From contig DXBS01000035.1 of NCBI GenBank assembly GCA_019116405.1, positions 1-5,414 on the forward strand: a stretch of DNA of 5,414 bases, written 5' to 3'. The translations under genes and the position numbers were made by a program. This document shows positions 1 through 4,250 of the stretch, one piece after another. The stretch is from Candidatus Gallimonas intestinigallinarum (GTDB lineage Bacteria > Bacillota_A > Clostridia > Christensenellales > Borkfalkiaceae). The notes under the pieces are model-generated. The model saw only the letters and a list, made by a program, of their open reading frames with translations. It made no database searches and was not told the DNA's origin. Numbering within the stretch: position 1 is the first letter of the stretch; every line of letters starts with the position of its first letter.

Positions 1-33
1 GAAACCGCATACTTTGCGTTTATGGAAAGGCTA

Positions 34-61
34 CGGCGTGAAATCATACGATTTCACGCCG
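34..61. repeat. Perfect 12-bp inverted repeat
   Basis: CGGCGTGAAATC (34-45), loop ATAC, then the exact complement (50-61). No T-tract follows on either strand, so it is not a standard terminator. The GAAATC/GATTTC core also occurs in the hairpins at 252-276 and 435-463, and the GCCGCCAAGA at 58-67 recurs at 301-310 and 491-500. This may therefore be a diverged partial copy of the same repeat family. Confidence 0.75.
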
Positions 62-154
62 CCAAGATAAATTTATTTGATTACAGATTTTTTTCTTTCT
101 TTACCTTCACCCCAATATTTGACTTTGAGCCAAATAAGAGAATCCATAGCAACT

Positions 155-187
155 CGCAAAAATATTTTCGAAGAAAAGATTTTTGCG
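155..187. repeat. Near-perfect 33-bp hairpin upstream of repeat copy A
   Basis: CGCAAAAAT (155-163) pairs with ATTTTTGCG (179-187). After one A/G mismatch, TTTTC (165-169) pairs with GAAAA (173-177) around a GAA loop. It is AT-rich, unlike the GC-rich repeat that starts directly after it. No gene boundary explains it. Confidence 0.75.
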
Positions 188-314
188 AAGAGGGTGAGGC
201 GTGCATCATGCGCATCAGCGCGGTGCGCTGTGCGCGCACGCCGATACTTGGAAATCGCCTTTTTCAGTGGCGATTTACGCAGGCGGCACATTCCCTTGGC
301 GCCGCCAAGACGGC
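188..314. repeat. Direct repeat copy A
   Basis: The first of two imperfect direct repeats. The best-conserved part (192-276) matches 378-461 with four substitutions and a one-base gap, about 94 percent. The downstream half is more diverged, with a small indel, but regains the exact block CTTGGCGCCGCCAAGACGG. Inside are the inverted repeats GTGCGC/GCGCAC, AAATCGCC/GGCGATTT (252-259 and 269-276) and CTTGGC/GCCAAG (295-300 and 304-309), so an RNA copy could fold into consecutive hairpins. No coding potential is convincing. Confidence 0.8.
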
Positions 315-328
315 AGCGGCGCAATGTT

Positions 329-352
329 GGACTTTGCGCAAGCGCAAAGTCC
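329..352. repeat. Perfect 11-bp inverted repeat between the repeat copies
   Basis: GGACTTTGCGC (329-339) is followed by AA and its exact complement (342-352). It lies between direct-repeat copies A and B and has no U-tract on either strand, so it does not read as an intrinsic terminator. Confidence 0.75.
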
Positions 353-373
353 TGAAAGCAAAGTTTGCCGCGA

Positions 374-504
374 CGAAGGGTGAGGCGTGCATTATGCGCA
401 GCAGCGCGGTGCGCTGTGCGCGCACGCCGAACTTGGAAATCGCCTTTATCAGCGGCGATTTCCTGCCCGCAGGCGGCGCTTCCCCTTGGCGCCGCCAAGA
501 CGGT
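374..504. repeat. Direct repeat copy B
   Basis: The second copy of the unit, offset 186 bp from copy A at its left end and 190 bp at its right end. The same internal palindromes are kept: GGAAATCGCC/GGCGATTTCC (435-444 and 454-463, here 10 bp) and CTTGGC/GCCAAG (485-499). A further hairpin, GGCGGGC-GACT-GCCCGCC (507-524), follows directly. Retention of the palindromes in both copies suggests the folded form is what persists. Confidence 0.8.
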
Positions 505-546
505 GGCGGGCGACTGCCCGCCGAAAGGGTTCCCGCCGGAATGGTC

Positions 547-588
547 AAAAAACCCCGTGCTCGGAGCATTGCTCCGCGCACGGGGTTT
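547..588 (-). terminator. Intrinsic terminator of the MarR-family gene
   Basis: The arms 550-560 and 578-588 form an 11-bp stem, then a T/C mismatch, then a 6-bp stem CGGAGC/GCTCCG around an ATT loop. On the minus strand the hairpin is followed by six T residues (552-547), as expected for an intrinsic terminator about 70 bases past the stop at 656. Only three T residues follow on the plus strand, so it works mainly leftward. Confidence 0.9.
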
Positions 589-655
589 ATCATCTCATAA
601 AATTATTTACGACAATTATTTAAAAGCATATCGCAGCGCTTCCGCCGCAAACCTG

Positions 656-1087
656 TCACCCCTCATAGTGTGCCGTGATCTTCTGCGAAATGCGGATAAA
701 TGCCTCCGCGTCCTCGTCCCCGATGAGTTCCCGAACGTTGCGCGCCAGCGTCAGCGACTCCTGATGCACCGCAAGATATGTCCCCAGGTTCTCGGGAATG
801 AGCTTGACAAACGTCGTCCGCTTGTCCTTGCCCTCGCAGCGCATCAGCATGTTCTTTTCAACGAGCGAATCGATCGTGCGATTGACGAGTGATTTCAGCA
901 TGCGCGTCTCCCGTACCAGCTCTTTGAACGACACGATTCCCTCGCCGTCTGTCAGGTATTGTCTGTACGCGACAAGCATGACGATGGACTCGTTATAGAC
1001 AAGCCCCTTTGTGATGCGCGTGTTTTTCAAAATCCCGGTCAGTTGCACCCACGCGGTGATCAATTCCTCATCCAGGTCGCGTTTCAT
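656..1087 (-). CDS. MarR-family winged-helix transcriptional regulator
   Basis: A 143-residue protein, the usual MarR size, expected to bind DNA as a dimer and respond to a small ligand or stress. The winged helix is visible: residues about 52-64 and a recognition helix near 65-81 (MLKSLVNRTIDSLVEKNML), then a wing at about 82-97 with the family's Asp-Lys-Arg-Thr (D88-T91). The helices at both ends would form the dimer interface. I chose the ATG at 1087 over an in-frame ATG at 1114 because GGGAG sits six bases before it, and because the promoter's predicted start point (about 1117) would leave the upstream ATG with almost no leader. Its perfect-consensus promoter lies back-to-back with that of the DUF4250 unit, so autoregulation and control of that unit are plausible. 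The ligand cannot be read from sequence. Confidence 0.9.
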   Translation of the reverse strand: MKRDLDEELITAWVQLTGILKNTRITKGLVYNESIVMLVAYRQYLTDGEGIVSFKELVRETRMLKSLVNRTIDSLVEKNMLMRCEGKDKRTTFVKLIPENLGTYLAVHQESLTLARNVRELIGDEDAEAFIRISQKITAHYEG

Positions 1088-1123
1088 GTTTTTCTCCCAA
1101 TCATTGGTTGTCATCTGTTTCCC

Positions 1124-1152
1124 ATTATATCCCCGCCGCGTGAAATTGTCAA
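1124..1152 (-). promoter_or_regulatory. Sigma-A promoter for the MarR-family gene
   Basis: On the minus strand TTGACA (1152-1147) and TATAAT (1129-1124) are separated by exactly 17 bp, a perfect consensus promoter. Predicted initiation is near 1117, giving a leader of about 30 nt to the ATG at 1087. A promoter this strong in front of a repressor gene suggests strong autorepression, which is inference. Confidence 0.87.
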
Positions 1153-1169
1153 GTGAATGCCGCTTGCCG

Positions 1170-1198
1170 TTGCCTTTTGCCCGCGTTTATGCTATAAT
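1170..1198 (+). promoter_or_regulatory. Extended -10 promoter for the DUF4250 unit
   Basis: TTGCCT (1170-1175), 17 bp, then TATAAT (1193-1198) preceded by TG at 1190-1191, the extended -10 signature. Only six bases separate the -10 from the ATG at 1205, so the predicted transcription start falls on or next to the start codon. The -35 boxes of this promoter and the MarR-family promoter are 17 bp apart and face away from each other. Confidence 0.8.
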
Positions 1199-1204
1199 AG
1201 GAGC

Positions 1205-1378
1205 ATGATTCCGCAAGACCCTGCCATGCTGCTCAGCTTTGTCAACATGAAACTGCGCGACGACTACGCCTCGCTCGACGACCTCTGCGACGATCTCGAC
1301 CTTGACCGCGCTGATCTGGAAGCGCGGCTCGCGTCCATCGGCGCCGTGTACGACCCTGAGCACAACTGTTTTCGATAA
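1205..1378 (+). CDS. DUF4250 domain-containing protein
   Basis: A 57-residue protein recognised as DUF4250 from its whole-length pattern: N-terminal IPQDPAMLLSFVNMKLRD, then a Ser-Leu-Asp-Asp-Leu-Cys segment, an acidic LDLDRADLEARL helix and the ending IGAVYDPEHNCF. The central part looks like a small helix-turn-helix-like fold, but the function is unknown. The start at 1205 is fixed by the conserved N-terminus; the frame stays open upstream to an ATG at 1157, but that lies before the promoter. AGGAG is present but ends one base before the ATG, too close for normal use, and the -10 ends six bases before it, so translation is probably leaderless or nearly so. The next gene starts 65 bp downstream and is probably cotranscribed. 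Confidence 0.9.
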   Translation: MIPQDPAMLLSFVNMKLRDDYASLDDLCDDLDLDRADLEARLASIGAVYDPEHNCFR

Positions 1379-1380
1379 TG

Positions 1381-1413
1381 TTATCCACTTATCCCCAAAA
1401 TCGTTGGGGATAA
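1381..1413. repeat. Palindrome with DnaA-box-like halves
   Basis: TTATCCCCAA (1389-1398), loop AATCG, then its exact complement (1404-1413). Each half contains TTATCCCCA, one mismatch from the DnaA box TTATCCACA. A third near-match, TTATCCACT, lies directly upstream (1381-1389), also one mismatch. No U-tract follows, so it is not a normal terminator. It starts three bases after the DUF4250 stop and ends 18 bases before a strong Shine-Dalgarno. It may be a protein-binding operator, a DnaA site cluster or an RNA hairpin controlling the next gene. Confidence 0.6.
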
Positions 1414-1443
1414 CTTTCCCCGCAAGGGCATAAGGAGGACAAG

Positions 1444-1656
1444 GTGTCCGAATACGATCTGATGAAACTCTTTGAAAAATATGACAGCGAGATCAGCGAG
1501 GGGGATTTCACGCCCGAGGAGCTGATGGAGTACCTCGCCGCGCAGGAGGGCGCCGACCGCGCGAATGCCGCCCTCACTCCCGAGGCCTGGAAGGCGGCGT
1601 ACTTTTCCTATTACGACGACATCAAGGACAAGTCGCTCAAAAAGCAGGACTGGTAA
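1444..1656 (+). CDS. Uncharacterised small acidic protein (70 aa)
   Basis: I do not recognise a family. The product is acidic and probably helical throughout, with no signal peptide, membrane segment or cysteine. Aromatic residues cluster near residues 48-57 (W, Y, F, YY), followed by a lysine-rich end, KSLKKQDW. The GTG start is supported by a strong AAGGAGG (1432-1438) five bases before it, and no other start in frame has comparable support. The stop lies two bases before the ATG of the HAD gene, so the two are almost certainly cotranscribed and translationally coupled. A palindrome at 1389-1413 sits just before its ribosome binding site and could modulate expression. Confidence 0.75.
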   Translation: MSEYDLMKLFEKYDSEISEGDFTPEELMEYLAAQEGADRANAALTPEAWKAAYFSYYDDIKDKSLKKQDW

Positions 1657-1658
1657 GC

Positions 1659-2366
1659 ATGGCGCAGTACGACTATCTCATCTTTGACGCCGATCACACC
1701 GTCATTGACTTCGACCTGGACGAGAAGCGCGCCTTCCGTGCGGCGTTCGATGCGGCGGGCGTCGGCTATACCGAGGACGTGATCGAGGATTGCTGGCGTT
1801 TTTCGGCGCAAAACTGGGTGGAGCTCGGGCTTCTCAATGTCCACCTGCCCGAACTGCGCGCCCGCTATCATGTGCTCTATCACGAGCACGTCCGCGGCAT
1901 TGTGGACTACATGGACAGGACGTACGCCCTCGGCAGCGGTCGCGACGACGCCGCGCGCACCTTTTCAGCGGCGCTCGCCCTCGCCGCGCACCCCGTGGAC
2001 GGCGCACTGGAGGCGCTGGACGCCCTCGCGCCGCGCTACAAGCTGTGCATCGCGACCAACGGCCTCTCGGACATGCAGGCGGGGCGGCTGTCCGTGCTGC
2101 GCCCGCGCTTTTACCGCGTGTTTGTCTCCGAGGACATGGGCTGCATCAAGCCGGACGCCGCGTTCTTTTGCATGATGCTGGACGAGCTGCAAACGACGGC
2201 GGACAGGTGCCTGATGATCGGCGACTCGGTGCGCTCGGATATCGTTGGCGCGAACGCCGTCGGCATGGACTGCATCTGGTTCAACCGCCGCGCCGAAGAA
2301 CTGCCGCAGGGGGTGCGCGTCAAGGCGACCGTCTCCGACCTTCGCCGGCTGCCCGCACTGCTCTGA
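1659..2366 (+). CDS. YjjG-like HAD-superfamily noncanonical pyrimidine nucleotidase
   Basis: A cytoplasmic Mg2+-dependent phosphatase of 235 residues, the normal length. All HAD motifs are present: motif I D10-A-D12-H-T14 (nucleophile and acid/base), motif II T133-N134-G135, motif III K164-P165 and motif IV G188-D189-S190 with D194. The alpha-helical cap fills about residues 20-110. The FDADHT start, SEDMGCIKPD and GDSVRSDIVGAN segments resemble E. coli YjjG, which dephosphorylates nucleoside monophosphates including noncanonical pyrimidines (house-cleaning). The substrate here is inferred; related HAD phosphatases look similar. The ATG follows the previous stop by two bases, with AGGA (1646-1649) nine bases upstream. 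It is the last gene of the unit, with a terminator about 30 bases after the stop. Confidence 0.92.
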   Translation: MAQYDYLIFDADHTVIDFDLDEKRAFRAAFDAAGVGYTEDVIEDCWRFSAQNWVELGLLNVHLPELRARYHVLYHEHVRGIVDYMDRTYALGSGRDDAARTFSAALALAAHPVDGALEALDALAPRYKLCIATNGLSDMQAGRLSVLRPRFYRVFVSEDMGCIKPDAAFFCMMLDELQTTADRCLMIGDSVRSDIVGANAVGMDCIWFNRRAEELPQGVRVKATVSDLRRLPALL

Positions 2367-2393
2367 ACGGCAGAACTACCGCAATTTCTTATA

Positions 2394-2442
2394 GCCGCGG
2401 GTGCGCGCCCGAATACTTCGGGCGCGCACCCGCGGCTTTTTT
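2394..2442 (+). terminator. Strong intrinsic terminator after the HAD gene
   Basis: A perfect 20-bp GC-rich stem (2394-2413 with 2417-2436), a three-base TAC loop and six T residues (2437-2442). It closes the DUF4250, 70-residue protein and HAD unit. Confidence 0.95.
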
Positions 2443-2543
2443 GTATGCTTCCCGCCCTCTCTTGACGATCATAACCTCCCCTGAAATAAGCACCAATCCT
2501 GCCTCCTCAGAAGCGATAAATGCAAAAAAATATTACCCCACAC

Positions 2544-2576
2544 AAAAAAAGCGTCCCTCTCGGTCAGAGGGACGCT
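2544..2576 (-). terminator. Intrinsic terminator of queT
   Basis: An 11-bp perfect stem (2576-2566 with 2560-2550 reading leftward), a five-base loop, then seven T residues on the minus strand (2550-2544, the first pairing in the stem). It lies about 20 bases past the queT stop. With the terminator at 2394-2442 it insulates two convergent units. Confidence 0.93.
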
Positions 2577-2594
2577 GAATTCTCTTATCAAACA

Positions 2595-3218
2595 TTACGC
2601 CTGCTTGGGCTGCGTCTTTTGGGTCGGTTTCTTTTTGCCGTCCAGAAACACGCTCACGCCCCGCTTGCGCATCCTGAGCACAAAGAGGTAGACGGGCGTG
2701 CCCAGCGCGTACACCCACACCGCCTCGGTGATGAGCAGCGAGATGCAGTTTGCCCAGTATGCAAAGGTGACGGTGCTCTCGCCCCAGCCCAGAATCTCGG
2801 TCGCGGAGAGGTCGCCGCACAAAAAGACGATGACGAGCGGGATGATGAACGCGTTCGCGACGACGGGGAAAAAGCCGCCGATGCCGATCTTGGCGACGTG
2901 CGCGCCGACGCTGTCCTTATTGCGCATGAGATACCCCACGATCGCCGTCAGCATCGCGGCAATGAGCGTCGCAAGCGAGCCGATGAACACGTCATAGATG
3001 AGCATGGGGGAGGTCAGGTTTGCCAGCATGCAGCCGATATAGAGCGCGGGGACTGCCTCTGGGAAGAAGAGGGGCAGGATGCACAGCGCCTCGGCGGGGC
3101 GGATCTGCAGAATGCCGCCGTAGGCGACGGGCATGAACGCATAGCAGAGCGCGACGTACAGCGCGGCGATGACGCCCGCGCGGCAGATGCGCTTGGTGGT
3201 GAAAATTTCCTTGAACAT
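2595..3218 (-). CDS. queT: QueT-family queuosine-precursor ECF transporter S component
   Basis: An integral membrane protein of 207 residues, the normal QueT length. It would capture a queuosine precursor (preQ1 or queuine) and work with the shared ECF energising module (two ATPases and EcfT), which is not in this window. Hydrophobic segments lie at about 14-32, 45-67, 73-97, 112-134 and 152-182. The family signature YGGILQIRPAEALCILPLFFP (with the conserved Arg-Pro-Ala-Glu-Ala-Leu) spans residues 33-53, followed by the DVFIGSLATL segment. The C-terminus is a Lys/Gln-rich tail. The ATG at 3218 is set by a GAGG (3229-3226) seven bases upstream that belongs to a preQ1-I riboswitch, which independently supports the substrate. 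The gene is monocistronic with its own promoter and terminator. Confidence 0.93.
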   Translation of the reverse strand: MFKEIFTTKRICRAGVIAALYVALCYAFMPVAYGGILQIRPAEALCILPLFFPEAVPALYIGCMLANLTSPMLIYDVFIGSLATLIAAMLTAIVGYLMRNKDSVGAHVAKIGIGGFFPVVANAFIIPLVIVFLCGDLSATEILGWGESTVTFAYWANCISLLITEAVWVYALGTPVYLFVLRMRKRGVSVFLDGKKKPTQKTQPKQA

Positions 3219-3225
3219 GAAAAAA

Positions 3226-3267
3226 CCTCGGTTTTTTTATTCGGAAGTGTTGACCGAAAACCTTCCG
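3226..3267 (-). promoter_or_regulatory. PreQ1-I riboswitch (translational) upstream of queT
   Basis: Reading leftward: P1 CGGAAG (3267-3262) pairs with CTTCCG (3247-3242). The loop carries CGGT (3256-3253), which pairs as pseudoknot P2 with ACCG (3232-3229) in the tail. L2 is CAACA, running into the C of P1 and resembling the ligand-binding CUACAC of known members, and the linking tail is the characteristic A-rich stretch (AATAAAAAAA, 3241-3232). The last base of P2 is the first base of the GAGG ribosome binding site, so ligand binding should hide it and repress translation. Size, topology and the downstream gene all fit preQ1 class I. Confidence 0.86.
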
Positions 3268-3275
3268 TGCGTCCT

Positions 3276-3304
3276 ATGATAGCAAATTTTGTCGCCGCCG
3301 TCAA
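3276..3304 (-). promoter_or_regulatory. Sigma-A promoter of queT
   Basis: On the minus strand TTGACG (3304-3299), a 17-bp spacer and TATCAT (3281-3276). Predicted initiation near 3269 places the start of the RNA directly at the riboswitch P1 stem (3267), so the leader consists of little more than the aptamer. Confidence 0.86.
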
Positions 3305-3408
3305 CAATTTTTATGACGGGATGCGCCGATTTTCTCACGCGCGTGCGCGAGACGCAGCAAACGGGGCTTGCGTCGCCTTTTTGCGCCGCGCCGGGGCGGG
3401 AAAGCGCG

Positions 3409-3618
3409 TCAGCGCAGGTCGCGCGTCGGGCGGAAGGCGACCAGCCAGAACACAAGCCACAGTGCCGCAACGCCCGCAAGGGACAGCAGAGAGCGGTAGA
3501 TGACGGCGTTGCCCGCCGTGAGGAGGAAGAGCAGGTCGATGCCCGTGAGCGCATACAGGCACGCGCCCAACCCGTAGGCGATCAGCACCGCGCTCAAAAA
3601 GATGGTCGTCAGTTTCAT
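3409..3618 (-). CDS. Small two-segment membrane protein, DUF378-like
   Basis: A 69-residue hydrophobic protein with two predicted transmembrane helices, about residues 5-27 and 42-63, joined by GIDLLFLLTAGNAVIYRS and ending in a basic FRPTRDLR tail. The spacing and the Gly...Asp-Leu-Leu segment before a second helix resemble DUF378 proteins, whose function is unknown; I hold this assignment loosely. Third-position G/C bias is strong, supporting real coding. The start is uncertain: the ATG at 3618 begins at a natural membrane-helix N-terminus but has no Shine-Dalgarno, and the frame stays open upstream to an ATG at 3693 that also lacks one. An in-frame GTG at 3624 is a third option. No clear promoter or U-tract terminator was found. 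Confidence 0.62.
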   Translation of the reverse strand: MKLTTIFLSAVLIAYGLGACLYALTGIDLLFLLTAGNAVIYRSLLSLAGVAALWLVFWLVAFRPTRDLR

Positions 3619-3700
3619 GCCCACAGTTTGCGCAGCGCGCCGGAATTTACGCGCGAAAGGGGGCAGGCCGAGGGCGCACGGTACGGGGCGCATTGAAAGG

Positions 3701-3734
3701 GCGCGGCGGCGCTCCGAAAGGAGCGCCGCCGCGC
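3701..3734 (-). terminator. Terminator-like 15-bp GC hairpin lacking a U-tract
   Basis: A perfect 15-bp stem (3701-3715 with 3720-3734) with a GAAA loop on the plus strand. It lies 38 bases past the XRE-family gene's stop, the right place for its terminator, but reads CCTTTCAATG afterwards on the minus strand, so the U-tract is poor. It may work with Rho or as an RNA-end stabiliser, or terminate only partially so that the downstream membrane gene is reached. Confidence 0.5.
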
Positions 3735-3772
3735 AAAGAAGTGTTTTGAGCCGTTTGCCGGCCGCCCGCTGA

Positions 3773-4054
3773 TCACGATTTATTTAATAAATCCATGACG
3801 AGCAGCTTGAGGTGCGCGCGCTCCCGTTCGGAAAGCCCGCTCAAGTCGAGCGCATCCTTTTCGTCGCGGCACAACAGATAGTCCGTCGTGACGCGGAAGT
3901 AATCTGCAAGCTTGACAAGCATATCAATGGAGGGCTGCACGTTGTCGTTTTCCCAGTTGGAGACGCACTGCTTGCTCACATTCATTGCGCCTGCAAGCTC
4001 CACCTGACTCAATCCGAACGCCCGCCGTAATTCCCTGATCCGTTCGTTTAACAT
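3773..4054 (-). CDS. XRE-family (Cro/CI-type HTH) transcriptional regulator
   Basis: A 93-residue DNA-binding protein. The HTH_3 domain occupies residues about 4-61: LSQVELAGAMNVSKQCVSNWEND holds the turn and recognition helix, and PSIDMLVKLADYFRVTTDYLL is the typical end of the domain. A short C-terminal helix (SERERAHLKLLVMDLLNK) probably mediates dimerisation. Cys30 in the recognition helix takes a place often held by Thr or Ser. I chose ATG 4054 because GGGGGA lies just before it and the protein then begins at the canonical MLNERIRELR; a TTG further up would add five residues without support. No toxin partner is adjacent, so this looks like a solitary repressor. It diverges from a strong rightward promoter and probably controls that and itself. 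Confidence 0.9.
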   Translation of the reverse strand: MLNERIRELRRAFGLSQVELAGAMNVSKQCVSNWENDNVQPSIDMLVKLADYFRVTTDYLLCRDEKDALDLSGLSERERAHLKLLVMDLLNKS

Positions 4055-4089
4055 TGACTTCCCCCACAAACGTCTATAATTTATATACT

Positions 4090-4118
4090 ATTATATTAGG
4101 ATTACTTGACATTTATAA
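4090..4118 (-). promoter_or_regulatory. Probable promoter of the XRE-family gene
   Basis: On the minus strand TATAAT (4095-4090) with a weak -35, TTATAA, at 4118-4113 (17-bp spacing). Initiation would be near 4083, leaving a leader of about 28 nt that includes the GGGGGA ribosome site. Other TATA-like -10 candidates in this AT-rich stretch have poorer -35 partners. Confidence 0.42.
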
Positions 4119-4134
4119 AATATTAAAGTATACT
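4106..4134 (+). promoter_or_regulatory. Strong rightward promoter divergent from the XRE-family gene
   Basis: TTGACA (4106-4111), 17 bp, then TATACT (4129-4134). Predicted initiation is near 4141. No protein gene lies downstream on the plus strand before the hairpin at 4212-4248; the next genes are on the minus strand. The -10 overlaps a TATACTAATTAT motif that also appears, minus one base, over the XRE gene's own -10 region (4084-4094). Confidence 0.75.
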
Positions 4135-4140
4135 AATTAT

Positions 4141-4250
4141 GGACTTTTTGTCGGGAGCGCGTGTTGCGCAAGCGAGAATGAAACCTGGATCACGCATACT
4201 CAACCACATTGAACAGCCGCGGGCGTCCGTTGGACGCCCGCGGCTGTTTG
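4141..4250 (+). ncRNA. Candidate small RNA of about 110 nt
   Basis: Proposed from the near-consensus promoter ending at 4134 and a perfect hairpin with a short TTT run at 4212-4250. The transcript would have a GC-mixed 5' part containing the TTGCGCAA palindrome and a single-stranded A/C-rich middle before the hairpin. I do not recognise an RNA family. Alternatives are a short peptide (an ATG at 4178 opens 31 codons ending at 4273, with no good ribosome site and the hairpin inside it) or an antisense leader reading into the GNAT gene, since the U-tract is short. Confidence 0.35.
4212..4248. terminator. Shared hairpin terminator, probably bidirectional
   Basis: A perfect 17-bp stem (4212-4228 with 4232-4248) with a GTT loop. 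On the minus strand it lies about 30 bases past the stop of the GNAT gene. On the plus strand it would end the transcript from the 4106-4134 promoter. The T runs are short on both sides (TTTG on plus, TTCAA on minus), but the stem is very stable. Confidence 0.7.

Larger units (their letters stand above)
1..549. other. Gene-free, hairpin-rich repeat region
   Basis: No credible gene lies here. Long open frames exist on both strands, but they arise because the GC-rich repeats happen to lack stops: their products are Arg/Ala/Cys-rich, lack a ribosome binding site, and contain the duplicated repeat unit translated twice. The interval holds two copies of a direct repeat (about 188-314 and 374-504) and several separate perfect or near-perfect inverted repeats (34-61, 155-187, 252-276, 295-309, 329-352, 435-463, 485-499, 507-524). 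Bases 62-150 are AT-rich and show nothing I can name. Dispersed intergenic repeats or a decayed mobile element are the best guesses. Confidence 0.7.

Noticed and set aside
22..600. Open frame of 192 codons on the plus strand, and a 141-codon one opposite
   Set aside because: Both translate the direct repeat and its hairpins, giving Arg/Ala/Cys-rich products without ribosome sites or a recognisable fold; the long frames follow from GC-rich sequence with few stops.
365..892. Plus-strand open frame of 175 codons
   Set aside because: It runs from the repeat through a terminator into the antisense of the MarR-family gene and has no start signal.
1085..1114. Upstream ATG at 1114 as the start of the MarR-family gene
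   Set aside because: It lies about three bases after the predicted transcription start and has no ribosome site, while ATG 1087 has GGGAG at proper spacing. A leaderless start there cannot be fully excluded.
2463..2492. Possible rightward promoter starting with TTGACG in the convergent gap
   Set aside because: At 17 bp the -10 would be AATAAG, a poor match, and no gene follows on that strand.
1790..2578. Plus-strand open frame of 262 codons
   Set aside because: It is an out-of-frame shadow of the HAD gene continuing through a strong terminator; the Arg/Pro-rich product has no family features.
3335..3362. CTCGCGC/GCGTGAG hairpin as a terminator for the small membrane gene
   Set aside because: The stem is short with a wobble pair and is followed by A residues, not T, on the minus strand.
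2520..3503. Plus-strand open frame of 327 codons
   Set aside because: It is antisense to queT and spans queT's terminator, riboswitch and promoter; the product is charged low-complexity sequence typical of an antisense frame of a GC-rich gene.
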